From: Schleiferiaceae bacterium
GTDB taxonomy: Bacteria > Bacteroidota > Bacteroidia > Flavobacteriales > Schleiferiaceae
Assembly: GCA_018402665.1 (NCBI GenBank)
Contig: JAGYIN010000001.1
Location: 124,001 to 188,000, forward strand
DNA: 64,000 nucleotides
Direction: 5' to 3'
The position numbers and the translations under genes were made by a program. Positions 17,421 through 26,066 of the stretch are shown here, piece after piece. Under the pieces are notes generated by a model. It saw nothing but the letters and a program-made list of their open reading frames with translations. It was not told the DNA's origin and ran no database searches. Position 1 is the stretch's first letter. Each line of letters begins with the position of its first letter.

Positions 17421-17485
17421 CGCACTATAAGGAGCAAGGCATAGAATTTGAACGTTTAGATTGCAAACAACTTTATAACAGCACT

Positions 17486-18169
17486 ATGTTTTTATTAATA
17501 ATCATTTTCTTCATCGTGGTTGGCTTCGCCGTTCAATCCCGATTAAAATCAAAATTTAAGCAATACGCCAAAGAAGCGTTGAGCAATGGAATGAGTGGTG
17601 CTGAAATAGCGCAGAAAATGCTTGAAGACCACGGTATATATGACGTGAAGATTCAAAGTGTTCCTGGCAAATTAACCGACCATTACAATCCTTTGGACAA
17701 ATCGGTTAACCTTAGTCCAGAAGTTTACAGCGGACGTAGTGTCAGTGCAGCAGCTGTGGCAGCACATGAGGTTGGACATGCCGTACAACATGCCGTCGGT
17801 TATAAATGGCTCAATCTTCGCTCGCAATTAGTACCCGTAGCAAACCTGAGCGGACGAATCATGAATATCGTGATCATCTCCATGCTTTTTGGAATGAGCT
17901 TTTTACACCTTTTTGGGATGAATACCATCATCTATGTGCTCATTGCAGCACAAGCAACAATCACTTTCGTTACTGTGATCACCTTGCCTGTAGAATATGA
18001 TGCTTCAAACCGCGCATTAGCTTGGCTAACCACTTCGGGTACCATAACAACGGCAGAACACGATAAGGCTGGCGATGCACTTAAATGGGCAGCACGAACC
18101 TATTTAGTTGCCGCTTTGGCATCCATGACCCAGCTCGCTTACTACCTAAGTATGCTCGGGAGAGACTAA
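17486..18169 (+). CDS. Membrane zinc metallopeptidase (YugP family)
   Basis: Inner-membrane zinc peptidase of the neutral YugP family (Zn_peptidase_2). One N-terminal helix (MFLLIIIFFIVVGFAVQS) is followed by a cytoplasmic or periplasmic catalytic segment with the HEXXH motif in AAHEVGHAVQHA, then two more helices around residues 125-175. The PLDKSVNLSPEVYSGRSVSA stretch before the motif is typical. Substrates are unknown. At 227 aa it is standard length and is transcribed alone, ending at a bidirectional terminator. Confidence 0.93.
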   Translation: MFLLIIIFFIVVGFAVQSRLKSKFKQYAKEALSNGMSGAEIAQKMLEDHGIYDVKIQSVPGKLTDHYNPLDKSVNLSPEVYSGRSVSAAAVAAHEVGHAVQHAVGYKWLNLRSQLVPVANLSGRIMNIVIISMLFGMSFLHLFGMNTIIYVLIAAQATITFVTVITLPVEYDASNRALAWLTTSGTITTAEHDKAGDALKWAARTYLVAALASMTQLAYYLSMLGRD

Positions 18170-18192
18170 AAACGACCGCATTTTTTTGCACA

Positions 18193-18220
18193 AAAACCCC
18201 GCGCCGTTGGCGCGGGTTTT
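18193..18220. terminator. Bidirectional terminator between convergent genes
   Basis: AAAACCC(C)GCGCC-GTT-GGCGCGGGTTTT forms a GC-rich stem with one bulged C and an A/T tail on both sides. It serves the zinc peptidase gene on plus and the 72-aa gene on minus. Confidence 0.85.
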
Positions 18221-18241
18221 AATGAAGTAAAGAGCTTAAGT

Positions 18242-18460
18242 TTATTTTTCAACCTTGTAACCCAACGACTGTAAAAAGGCGATTTTTTCGTCAACGACAG
18301 ATTGCTGACGCGTTTTGATTTCCTTTTCGATCGATTTCTTTAATCCTACCAATTCTTCTTCAGAAAACTTTCCTAGAAACTGTGATGCGAATAAAGACTT
18401 TAAGGTTTTGTTGTTGTTTTGGTTTGCACGGATGTAATCCACTACTCCTTTTGGCTTCAT
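18242..18460 (-). CDS. 72-aa protein of unknown function
   Basis: Small basic protein (MKPKGVVDYIRANQNNNKTL...) predicted mostly helical, with a charged amphipathic middle (FSEEELVGLKKSIEKEIKTRQQ). I do not recognise a family. The coding call rests on its clean placement: it fills the only gap between two genes, ends just before a strong terminator and has an A/T-rich promoter-like region (18461-18537) upstream. Confidence 0.65.
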   Translation of the reverse strand: MKPKGVVDYIRANQNNNKTLKSLFASQFLGKFSEEELVGLKKSIEKEIKTRQQSVVDEKIAFLQSLGYKVEK

Positions 18461-18537
18461 TTGTATGTATTTTTAATTATGCCATAAAATTAATAAATAT
18501 TTCCATACCTAAGTATGATGTATAATTTCCGCGTTAT

Positions 18538-19254
18538 TTATCGCAGATCCAATAAATTTTCTACACCTACATGACGTACACTGATTAACGGTTCGGCATA
18601 ATTAGCACCGATGATGCGTCCCCAGTCCATGGCGCGCGCTTTCACAGAATCAAGAAAACCTTTGCTTGCTATAACCGTCTCTGGTTCTAAACTGGAAGGG
18701 TCATAAAATTGGCTTTTATGCGCTAAAACGGCGGCCATCTTGGCTTCAAAACCTGAAGTAATATCAACCACTAAATTAGGCTCTAGATTATAGAACTGAA
18801 GGTACTTGTACATTTGCTTGGGTCGCCACGGCAGCAATCCTGAAAATTCAGTGCCCACATCTAACTTGTGAAGGCCTGATAAAAAGCACGCCTCTTCCAC
18901 CAATTGTGAGGCACGACCGTGGTCAGGATGACGATCGGTAGGAGCGTTCATTAATACCACTTCCGGCTGGTACTTCCGAATGACTTCAGCCACCTTAATT
19001 TGTGCTGAATGATTTGTTGGAATAATTCCGTCTGGAAACGCTAAATTTTCTCGAATGACACACCCAAGAATTCGTGCTGCTTCTGCTGCTTCTAGGTCAC
19101 GTAATTCAGGAGTTCCACGGGTTCCCATTTCACCGCGCGTAAGGTCGATTATCCCTACTTTTTTTCCTTTCGCTGCATGGACGGCAAGAATGCCTCCAGC
19201 GCCCAACTCGACATCGTCAGGATGCGCACCAAAGGCCAATACATCTAATTTCAT
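18538..19254 (-). CDS. bshB1: Bacillithiol biosynthesis deacetylase BshB1
   Basis: Zinc deacetylase that converts GlcNAc-malate to GlcN-malate in bacillithiol synthesis. The PIG-L/LmbE family metal motifs are clear: GAHPDDVELGAGG near the N-terminus and DRHPDHGRAS in the middle. The BshB1-specific segments RGEMGTRGTPE and KSQFYDPS also match. The start is the ATG at 19254 (MKLDVLAFG), 4 bp after the peroxidase stop, so the two are co-transcribed. The pairing with a thiol peroxidase fits low-molecular-weight thiol redox defence. Confidence 0.95.
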   Translation of the reverse strand: MKLDVLAFGAHPDDVELGAGGILAVHAAKGKKVGIIDLTRGEMGTRGTPELRDLEAAEAARILGCVIRENLAFPDGIIPTNHSAQIKVAEVIRKYQPEVVLMNAPTDRHPDHGRASQLVEEACFLSGLHKLDVGTEFSGLLPWRPKQMYKYLQFYNLEPNLVVDITSGFEAKMAAVLAHKSQFYDPSSLEPETVIASKGFLDSVKARAMDWGRIIGANYAEPLISVRHVGVENLLDLR

Positions 19255-19258
19255 ATGC

Positions 19259-19849
19259 TTATTTTCCTCTTGCAAAGGAAGTGATTTCTCCGCTCATGGG
19301 CTCAACGCGCGACGCATGGTGAGCAGTCCAACGACCGTTTTCATCAATTAAAAACTTATTAAAGTTCCAACTCACCTTCGCATCACTTACTCCATTTTGA
19401 GAAGCATTGCACAGCCATTGATATACCGGATGACCTCCTTTTGCACTGGTTTTCACCTTACTCATCATTTGAAAGGTAACACCGTAATTTTTCTCACAGA
19501 AATCCGCTATTTTTTCTTCACTGCCCGGCTCCTGAAAACCAAAGTCATTCGAAGGGAATCCGAGGATGATAAAGTCTTCACCTCCGTAGGCGTTATGAAG
19601 TTCCTGTAAACCTTCGTATTGTGGTGTATATCCACATTTAGATGCGGTATTTACTATAAGTACACGCTTTCCTTTGAGTTCGGAAAAAGCATAGGTATCG
19701 CCATCAATGGTTGTTGCGGTGAGATCGTAAAACGAAGTTGCTTCCATAGGAGTAATAACATTTAAGGCCATGGCCGTGGTTGATTGATTTGCTTCTGGAG
19801 CAGAACACGCTGCCGCTATGAATGCGGTCAGCAGAACTATTTTTTTCAT
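19259..19849 (-). CDS. Glutathione peroxidase-family lipoprotein
   Basis: Thiol-dependent peroxidase of the GPx family, here exported as a lipoprotein (MKKIVLLTAFIAAAC, lipobox Cys at 15). The catalytic tetrad is visible: Cys in NTASKCGYTPQYEGL, Gln in SNDFGFQEPGSEE, and Trp/Asn in VSWNFNKFL. It uses Cys, not selenocysteine, and CEKNYGVTF may hold the resolving Cys, as in thioredoxin-dependent members. Despite the family name it probably does not use glutathione. It lies upstream of bshB1 with a 4-bp gap. Confidence 0.92.
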   Translation of the reverse strand: MKKIVLLTAFIAAACSAPEANQSTTAMALNVITPMEATSFYDLTATTIDGDTYAFSELKGKRVLIVNTASKCGYTPQYEGLQELHNAYGGEDFIILGFPSNDFGFQEPGSEEKIADFCEKNYGVTFQMMSKVKTSAKGGHPVYQWLCNASQNGVSDAKVSWNFNKFLIDENGRWTAHHASRVEPMSGEITSFARGK

Positions 19850-19910
19850 GAATTAGGGTTTTGTAGTATAACATCAAATTTGCGCAATAGTTTGCCGTAA
19901 TTTTACACCC

Positions 19911-20567
19911 ATGAAAAATACTTGGGTACTGGTTCGTAGATATTTTTCTCAGGAAGTACGAAATTCAAACGTACTCTTTTCCTTGGGGCTCTATCTCGTG
20001 GGCGTTGCTTACCTGATTTACCTACTCAATGGCGGCGGTGTTCCGGCGGACAAGACCTGGAATTCACTGCTCTGGATTGTCGTTTTCTTCGGGGCCATAC
20101 AGTTAAGCGCTCGAAGTTTTGAATACGAATCGAACGATTATTTCTACTACTATCAAACGATTGCCGGTCCCGCAGCAACAATCATTGCGAAACTCTTATT
20201 TAACAGCGCCTACATTGCCGTTATAAGTGGGTTGACTTGGGGACTTTTTAGTCTATTCTTTGGCAATCCTGTATTCAACACCCTTTTGTTCGGCCTCGCT
20301 CTACTCTTAGGCAGCGTTGGCTGCAGTGTGGTGCTGACCCTAACTTCAGGTGTTGCTCAACGTACGCAAGGCAATGCGACGTTAAGTGCCATTTTAGCCC
20401 TCCCCCTACTCCTTCCTATTCTCCAATTAACCAGCGTTTTGAATCTACAAGCCATCGTAGGAGTCCCTACCGGTGAAGCCTTGAATTTAGTGGCTTCTTT
20501 AGCAGCGTTAGATATTGGAATTGGACTACTAGCCTACCTTCTCTTTCCGTATCTTTGGCAAGATTAA
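19911..20567 (+). CDS. ccmB: Heme exporter protein CcmB
   Basis: Membrane subunit of the CcmABCD heme-handling complex in system I cytochrome c maturation. Six hydrophobic segments span 218 aa, with the ELRNS-like start (FSQEVRNSNVLFSLGLYLVG) and the RSFEYESNDYFYYYQ loop seen in Bacteroidota CcmB. It starts the ccmB-C-D-E-F run. The ATPase gene ccmA is not adjacent: the upstream neighbour is the oppositely oriented peroxidase gene. Confidence 0.92.
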   Translation: MKNTWVLVRRYFSQEVRNSNVLFSLGLYLVGVAYLIYLLNGGGVPADKTWNSLLWIVVFFGAIQLSARSFEYESNDYFYYYQTIAGPAATIIAKLLFNSAYIAVISGLTWGLFSLFFGNPVFNTLLFGLALLLGSVGCSVVLTLTSGVAQRTQGNATLSAILALPLLLPILQLTSVLNLQAIVGVPTGEALNLVASLAALDIGIGLLAYLLFPYLWQD

Positions 20568-20575
20568 AAACACGC

Positions 20576-21223
20576 ATGAAAGGACTATCCTACAAAATAA
20601 CAGGCCTACTCTTAATCATATTTAGCCTCAGTTACGGTTTATGGACAGAGGTGCCCGAACTTCCCATTATTGAACAAAGCATTCGCAACCTATTTTACCA
20701 CGTAAGTATGTGGTTTGCGATGGTCGCAATGATGGCGGCAAGTTTTGGTAATGCCATTGGGTTTCTTACTTCAGAGAATATGGCACGCGACAGAAGAAGC
20801 ATCAGCTTGGCAGAAACAGGGATGTTTTTTAGTATTCTGGGACTTTTAACCGGTATGCTTTGGGCGAAATTCACCTGGGGTGCTTGGTGGACGAACGATC
20901 CTAAGCTCAACGGCACGGCTATTACCATGCTCATTTATCTGGCCTATTTTGTTTTGAGAAACTCCATCGACGACCCTCGTAAAAGAGCGAGAATTAGCGG
21001 TGTCTATAACATCTTTGCGTTCGTTATGATGATCGTTTTCATCGGTATTTTACCCAGAATGACAGATAGCTTACACCCGGGTAATGGGGGTAATCCTGGA
21101 TTTAATTCTTACGATTTAGACAATAGATTACGTTTGGTGTTTTACCCAGCAGTCCTTGGATGGATATTAGTGGGAACTTGGATCGCCGCTTTGCGTTATA
21201 GAATAAGAAACTTAGAAGAATGA
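20576..21223 (+). CDS. ccmC: Heme exporter protein CcmC
   Basis: Loads heme onto CcmE in the periplasm. The Trp-rich heme-handling motif WGAWWTNDPKL lies around residue 100, flanked by conserved His-bearing helices (NLFYHVSMWFAM before it; SLHPGN after it). About six transmembrane helices. I choose the ATG at 20576 (MKGLSYKITG), 8 bp after the ccmB stop, over the track start inside ccmB. It overlaps ccmD by 4 nt. Confidence 0.95.
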   Translation: MKGLSYKITGLLLIIFSLSYGLWTEVPELPIIEQSIRNLFYHVSMWFAMVAMMAASFGNAIGFLTSENMARDRRSISLAETGMFFSILGLLTGMLWAKFTWGAWWTNDPKLNGTAITMLIYLAYFVLRNSIDDPRKRARISGVYNIFAFVMMIVFIGILPRMTDSLHPGNGGNPGFNSYDLDNRLRLVFYPAVLGWILVGTWIAALRYRIRNLEE

Positions 21224-21408
21224 AAAAGCAAATCGCGCTATTGAGCACCCTGGGTCCCATTGCCGCCGCTGCTCAAAATGAAAGCATCATGTACGGCAAT
21301 GACAAAATGAATGTAGTGATCGGTGTGATTACGATCATTTTTATTGGTCTTGGAGCTTATTTATTCTCTTTAGATCGAAAAATTAAAAAGCTTGAAGATG
21401 AAAAATAG
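21220..21408 (+). CDS. ccmD: CcmD family protein
   Basis: A 62-aa single-helix membrane protein (VVIGVITIIFIGLGAYLFSL) ending in a charged tail (DRKIKKLEDEK). By size, topology and place between ccmC and ccmE it is CcmD, which stabilises the heme-CcmE-CcmC complex and helps release holo-CcmE. Overlaps both neighbours (4 nt with ccmC, 17 nt with the ccmE ORF). Confidence 0.9.
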   Translation: MKKQIALLSTLGPIAAAAQNESIMYGNDKMNVVIGVITIIFIGLGAYLFSLDRKIKKLEDEK

Positions 21409-21793
21409 TCAGGTGGCTATCATTATTGCGATTGCAGTTCTTATCGGGTATACGCTCGTAAAATTGGGCAATAGTGCCACATATAGCGACTTTACGACAG
21501 CCGCTTCTGCAGCGGGCGAAACCACAACAGTCATCGCTTTCCTGGATTTAGATGCTGAAATGGATTTTGAGCCCAAATCGGTACAATTCTCCTTTGGTGC
21601 TATTGATAAACAAGGAAAGAAGCAGCGCGTTATCTACAACGAGCCCAAACCACAAGATTTTGAGCGCTCTGAAGAAATTACGCTTACCGGTTATGATGCG
21701 GATACAGCATTCATCGCCACAGAAATCCTCATGAAATGTCCGTCGAAATACAACGAACAAAACGAAGTAGATAGCGATAAAATCTACAAATAA
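21392..21793 (+). CDS. ccmE: Cytochrome c maturation protein CcmE, CXXXY type
   Basis: Periplasmic heme chaperone tethered by one N-terminal helix (VAIIIAIAVLIGYTLV). Classical CcmE binds heme through a His in HXXXY near the C-terminus. Here that site reads EILMKCPSKYNEQ, i.e. CXXXY, so Cys replaces His. This variant form is known from archaea and some Desulfovibrio-type bacteria. The beta-barrel body (YSDFTTAA...GEEITLTGYD-like strands) matches the OB fold of the family. The start could be the second Met (MKNSQ), which would shift it by 6 nt. It is followed by ccmF after 6 bp. Confidence 0.9.
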   Translation: MKMKNSQVAIIIAIAVLIGYTLVKLGNSATYSDFTTAASAAGETTTVIAFLDLDAEMDFEPKSVQFSFGAIDKQGKKQRVIYNEPKPQDFERSEEITLTGYDADTAFIATEILMKCPSKYNEQNEVDSDKIYK

Positions 21794-21799
21794 CTTCTT

Positions 21800-24205
21800 A
21801 TGAACTACATAGGTGAACACCTTTGGGCAGCAGAATTAGGTCGCGGATTGACGGCCTTTTCTTTTGCTTTTGCTTTACTCTCTACCGTCGCTTATTATCA
21901 AAAGGGTGCACAATGGAAAACCTTAGGTCGATTGGCCTTCAGAATTCACGCCACCGCCCTGTTCGGTTTGATAGGTACGCTGTTCTTTATTATGGCGAAC
22001 CACTACTTTGAGTTCGACTATGTATGGAAACACACTTCCTTAGACCTCGCTCCGCGTTATCTATTTTCTGCATTCTGGGAGGGACAGGAAGGCTCGTTCT
22101 TACTCTGGATGTTCTGGAATGCCATTTTAGGTTGGATTTTAACCTACAGTGCAAAATCTTTCGAGGGGCCAGTCGTAGGTGTCTTTGCCGCAGTACAAGC
22201 GTTTTTAGTGAGCATGATTCTAGGCGTTTACATTGGTGACCTTCATCTGGGTTACAGCCCTTTCATCCTAGTACGCGAATTGAGTGAAAATGTAGGTCTA
22301 CCTTGGACTCAATTTGCAGACTACCTTACCCGATTCCCTAATTTTGCCGACGGTTCTGGATTAAATCCATTGCTTCAAAACTACTGGATGACCATTCATC
22401 CACCTACGCTATTCCTAGGGTTTGCTTCGACGTTGGTGCCCTTCAGTTATGCAATAGCAGCTTTATTGCGCAAAGACTATCAAAGTTGGATCAACAGTGC
22501 ATTGGTCTGGAGCTTTTTCTCCGTTGGAATTTTAGGCGTAGGTATCTTAATGGGCGGGGCTTGGGCTTACGAAGCACTGAGTTTTGGCGGCTTCTGGGCA
22601 TGGGATCCTGTGGAAAATACTTCGTTGGTACCGTGGTTAACCATGGCCGCGGGAGCGCACTTATTGCTCATTCAACGCAACAAAGGTGGCGTAATGCCTT
22701 CGGCGCTCTTCTTACTTATATTGACCTTCTTGCTCATTTTGTACTCTACATTCCTTACCCGCTCCGGCGTATTAGGCGACAGTTCCGTGCATGCCTTCGT
22801 GGATTTAGGTTTGAGTGGCCAATTATTAATTTACCTCCTCTTCTTCACCATCGGCGCGATCGGATTATTACTTATCCGCTACAAAGGCCTACCGAAAAAG
22901 GAAAAGGAAGACCGTATGGACAGCCGTGAATTTTGGATGTTTATCGGTGCATTGACCTTATTGATTAGTGGTCTTCAAATCACACTCAGTACTTCTTACC
23001 CAGTATTTAATAAGCTGTTCGGACCTGATGGTGTTCTCTTCACGTTGTACGATCGTAACAAAGTCCTCAACGATCCCATTGAGCATTACAATGCCATACA
23101 GGTTCCGTTTGCCATCATCATCACTGTATTGATGGGTGCAGGCCAATTCCTTGCCTACCGCAAAACCACAATGGCATCTTTCTTCAAACGTCAGATCCTG
23201 AGTTTAGTGCTCACTACCCTCGTTGCGTTTGCAGGAGCGGCGGCGCTTGATATGTGGAATCCCATGTACATCTTCCTGTTTTGGACGAGCTGTTATGCCA
23301 TTATTGCTAATGCTGAATTTTGGTTGCGTTGGGCTAAAGGCCAAAGTGCGGTCGCAGGATCGAGCGTTGCTCACATAGGTTTCGGCCTGATCATCGCAGG
23401 ATCACTCATCTCCAATGCGAACAAAACCATCATTTCACAAAACGACACATTCATACACGAAGACTTCCCTTCTAACGAAAACTTGCTTATTGAGCAAGGT
23501 GATACCGTGCCCATGGGCAACTACTTTGTGAGCTGGTCGCAACAATCTGAAGAGGGTCATTTCGTGAACTACCACCTGGATTTCTTTGAAGAAAATGACG
23601 GAAAATTAGAACCGGCCTTTGATCTGAAACCGCGCATACAGCTGAACGAGCGTATGGGTAACGTTGCTGAGCCGTCAACACAGCATTTTGCACTGAAAGA
23701 CATTTATACGCACGTCACCTACGCGGACTTGCGGACGGCAGAGGAATTAGGAGATGACGAGTGGAAAAACCAATTCGAGATTGAATTCAACCTAAACGAG
23801 AGCCACTACCTCTACGGAAAATACCAAGTCACCTTAGATACCTTGCTCGTGGATGCACCAGATAAAGACGGTGAACTGGAATATGCAGTGTTGGGCGCCG
23901 GAATCACCGTGAAGACCATGGATGACAGCACCTATAAAGTGATGCCCGTATACGTAGTAGAGGGCAATGAAGTGAAACACATGGATACGGAAATCAAAGC
24001 ATTGGGCTTAAAGTTCAGCTTTGATCGCATCAACTATGAAACCAACAGACCGGTGATCATTGCGAGTGAGCACAAAGAGGAAGAAGTGCCGTTTATTCTT
24101 GTAAAAGCCGTGATTTTCCCTTGGATTAATTTATTGTGGATCGGCTCTATTCTAATGGCGCTGGGAACTGTGATTGCTGTAGTTCAACGTCTGAAAAGAG
24201 GCTAA
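21800..24205 (+). CDS. ccmF: Cytochrome c heme lyase subunit CcmF
   Basis: Large integral membrane protein (801 aa, about 14-15 helices) that transfers heme from CcmE to apocytochromes. The WWD-type motif GGFWAWDPVENTSLVPWL and conserved His-rich loops (MTIHPPTLFLGFAST) are clear. A long soluble periplasmic region near residues 540-760 precedes the last helix. It is somewhat longer than proteobacterial CcmF. Neither CcmG nor CcmH/I genes follow; the next gene is an unrelated DUF2520 protein 3 bp later. Confidence 0.95.
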   Translation: MNYIGEHLWAAELGRGLTAFSFAFALLSTVAYYQKGAQWKTLGRLAFRIHATALFGLIGTLFFIMANHYFEFDYVWKHTSLDLAPRYLFSAFWEGQEGSFLLWMFWNAILGWILTYSAKSFEGPVVGVFAAVQAFLVSMILGVYIGDLHLGYSPFILVRELSENVGLPWTQFADYLTRFPNFADGSGLNPLLQNYWMTIHPPTLFLGFASTLVPFSYAIAALLRKDYQSWINSALVWSFFSVGILGVGILMGGAWAYEALSFGGFWAWDPVENTSLVPWLTMAAGAHLLLIQRNKGGVMPSALFLLILTFLLILYSTFLTRSGVLGDSSVHAFVDLGLSGQLLIYLLFFTIGAIGLLLIRYKGLPKKEKEDRMDSREFWMFIGALTLLISGLQITLSTSYPVFNKLFGPDGVLFTLYDRNKVLNDPIEHYNAIQVPFAIIITVLMGAGQFLAYRKTTMASFFKRQILSLVLTTLVAFAGAAALDMWNPMYIFLFWTSCYAIIANAEFWLRWAKGQSAVAGSSVAHIGFGLIIAGSLISNANKTIISQNDTFIHEDFPSNENLLIEQGDTVPMGNYFVSWSQQSEEGHFVNYHLDFFEENDGKLEPAFDLKPRIQLNERMGNVAEPSTQHFALKDIYTHVTYADLRTAEELGDDEWKNQFEIEFNLNESHYLYGKYQVTLDTLLVDAPDKDGELEYAVLGAGITVKTMDDSTYKVMPVYVVEGNEVKHMDTEIKALGLKFSFDRINYETNRPVIIASEHKEEEVPFILVKAVIFPWINLLWIGSILMALGTVIAVVQRLKRG

Positions 24206-24208
24206 TGC

Positions 24209-24919
24209 ATGGTTGATGGACCGTTGCATATCGCTATTGTAGGCAAGGGAAACCTAGGCACACATCTTTTCAATGGGCTATCCGAGCAGCACACACCCTA
24301 TTTCGTGGATCGAAATCTTCATTTACAGAGCGCAACGGACCTCGTTATCGTATGTGTAGGTGACGATAGGGTTTCTGAGGTTTGCACAGCTTTACCTGAG
24401 CATATGCTAGTCGCACATACAGCAGGTGCCTTACCTATTCAAAGCGGAACGCGAAGTGGCGTTTTTTATCCATTGTATAGCTTCACGAAAGATGCTGCTT
24501 TGAATTGGTCCGAAGTCCCTATTCTGATTGAAGCGAAGTCCAAGGAAGACGAAGCTGTACTGCGAGGTATTGCATCCTGCTTAACCCAGCACATCTTTCA
24601 TATCCCATCCGACAAACGAGAAAAGCTCCACGCCGCAGCGGTAATGGTCAATAATTTCACCAATCACCTGTATACATTGGCCTACGAACATGCAGCGCAA
24701 CATGAGCTTCCAGTTGAAATCTTGCACGCCATAATGCGTCAAGGCCCAGGCAAAGCAATCGAATTAGGTCCTAAAAAGGCCCAAACGGGTCCTGCAGTGC
24801 GATTCGATACACCGACATTAAAAAAGCATATGGATGCTATCACAGACCCGGACGTTAAAACGTTGTACAAATTATTAAGTGCCAGTATTCAAAAACACCA
24901 TCCAAAAGATGAATTATAA
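24209..24919 (+). CDS. Rossmann-fold protein with DUF2520 domain
   Basis: Predicted NAD(P)-dependent oxidoreductase-like protein. The N-terminus has a dinucleotide-binding motif (IAIVGKGNLGTHLF), and residues ~115-230 form the helical DUF2520 domain (KLHAAAVMVNNFTNHLYTLA; PGKAIELGPKKAQTGPAVR). The fold resembles ketopantoate or F420-dependent reductases; the substrate is unknown. It lies in a short plus-strand set with kdsC (11-nt overlap) and maf, an arrangement common in flavobacteria. Confidence 0.9.
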   Translation: MVDGPLHIAIVGKGNLGTHLFNGLSEQHTPYFVDRNLHLQSATDLVIVCVGDDRVSEVCTALPEHMLVAHTAGALPIQSGTRSGVFYPLYSFTKDAALNWSEVPILIEAKSKEDEAVLRGIASCLTQHIFHIPSDKREKLHAAAVMVNNFTNHLYTLAYEHAAQHELPVEILHAIMRQGPGKAIELGPKKAQTGPAVRFDTPTLKKHMDAITDPDVKTLYKLLSASIQKHHPKDEL

Positions 24920-25427
24920 AGAGCTCTTTAAGAATATTACAACCGTCGTGCTTGATGTAGACGGCGTATTGACTAATGGTGAGGTGTTGCTCATGCCGAG
25001 TATGGCTCCAGTCCGAAAAATGCACAGTAAAGATGGCTATGCCCTTCAATTAGCGGTTAAGAATGGTATTCGTGTGGCCATTATAACCGGAGGAACCTCA
25101 ACGGATGTGAAAGAACGACTTTCAGGATTGGGTATCACAGATGTGTACCTAGGTGCCTCCTCTAAAATAGATGCATTTGAAGATTTAAAAATGTGCTATG
25201 ATCTCTCCAATGAGGAAATATTGTACATGGGTGATGATCTTCCGGATTACGACGTAATGGAATTGGCCGGACTTGCCTGTGCGCCGCAAGATGCAGCGCC
25301 AGAGATAAAAGCCATAGCAGATTATGTAAGCCCTGTATTAGGGGGAGAAGGCTGTGTTCGCGACGTCCTAGAGCAATTATTGAAAATCCATAATCTTTGG
25401 GGGCGCAAAGAAGATAGAACCTGGTAA
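24909..25427 (+). CDS. kdsC: KDO 8-phosphate phosphatase (KdsC, HAD family)
   Basis: HAD phosphatase that dephosphorylates 3-deoxy-D-manno-octulosonate 8-phosphate in LPS core synthesis. Motif I is VVLDVDGVLTNGEV, motif II lies in AIITGGTSTDV, and motif IV is YMGDDLPDYDVM. KdsC lacks a cap domain and at 172 aa this fits. I choose the ATG at 24909 (MNYKELF); the track start at 24879 sits in the preceding gene. Confidence 0.93.
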   Translation: MNYKELFKNITTVVLDVDGVLTNGEVLLMPSMAPVRKMHSKDGYALQLAVKNGIRVAIITGGTSTDVKERLSGLGITDVYLGASSKIDAFEDLKMCYDLSNEEILYMGDDLPDYDVMELAGLACAPQDAAPEIKAIADYVSPVLGGEGCVRDVLEQLLKIHNLWGRKEDRTW

Positions 25428-25429
25428 TA

Positions 25430-26017
25430 ATGGAATTGACCCATGATTTAGTATTGGGTTCTCAAAGCCCACGGAGAGCCACTTTTTTAACCTCTTTAGG
25501 TCTGGATTTCAAGACCCTACCGTTGGATATTGACGAAAGCGCTCCGGCACATTTGTCCGGTGTAGAAGTGGCCGCCTATGTGAGTGAGCTTAAGGCGAAA
25601 GCACTAAGTACCCACCTGGAGCCTGGACAACTAGGAATTACGAGCGATACTGAAGTTTGGCAAAACGGTCAAAGATTTGGAAAACCCACAGATGCAGCGA
25701 GTGCACGCGAAATGTTGGTGGCTTTGAGCGGGACAACGCACGAGGTCATCAGCGGACTAACCCTGGTCACTACTGATAATGGCATACCGAAATTGACCAC
25801 TGAGACGAGCGTAGTCACTGTTTCTTTTTCTGAAATTCCTGATTGGGCAATCGACTTTTACATCAAACACTATAAACCCTTTGATAAAGCGGGTGCATAT
25901 GGAATTCAAGAATGGATTGGCGCAGGTTTTATCGATCGTATTGAGGGCAATTACAATAGCGTCGTAGGTCTCGACACGGCCGCCTTGTTCAAGCTTTTAC
26001 TTCCCTACAGGAAATAA
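25430..26017 (+). CDS. maf: Maf-family nucleotide pyrophosphatase
   Basis: Hydrolyses modified or canonical nucleoside triphosphates (dTTP/UTP or m7GTP class) to monophosphates as a house-cleaning enzyme. The family signature LVLGSQSPRRATFLTSLGL opens the protein. DTEVWQNGQRFGKP holds the active-site region; in most Maf proteins it reads DTxV, here SDTEV. KPFDKAGAYGIQ and EGNYNSVVGL complete the pattern. It starts 2 bp after kdsC. Which Maf subclass it belongs to is not certain. Confidence 0.93.
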   Translation: MELTHDLVLGSQSPRRATFLTSLGLDFKTLPLDIDESAPAHLSGVEVAAYVSELKAKALSTHLEPGQLGITSDTEVWQNGQRFGKPTDAASAREMLVALSGTTHEVISGLTLVTTDNGIPKLTTETSVVTVSFSEIPDWAIDFYIKHYKPFDKAGAYGIQEWIGAGFIDRIEGNYNSVVGLDTAALFKLLLPYRK

Positions 26018-26044
26018 AAAACCCGGCTGCTTTCACAACCGGGT
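26018..26044 (-). terminator. Terminator after ilvE (also usable by maf)
   Basis: On the minus strand AACCCGG...CCGGGTT is followed by TTTTTT. It sits 23 bp past the ilvE stop and between the convergent maf and ilvE genes. Confidence 0.75.
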
Positions 26045-26066
26045 TCCACACTATTGATTTTTTAGT

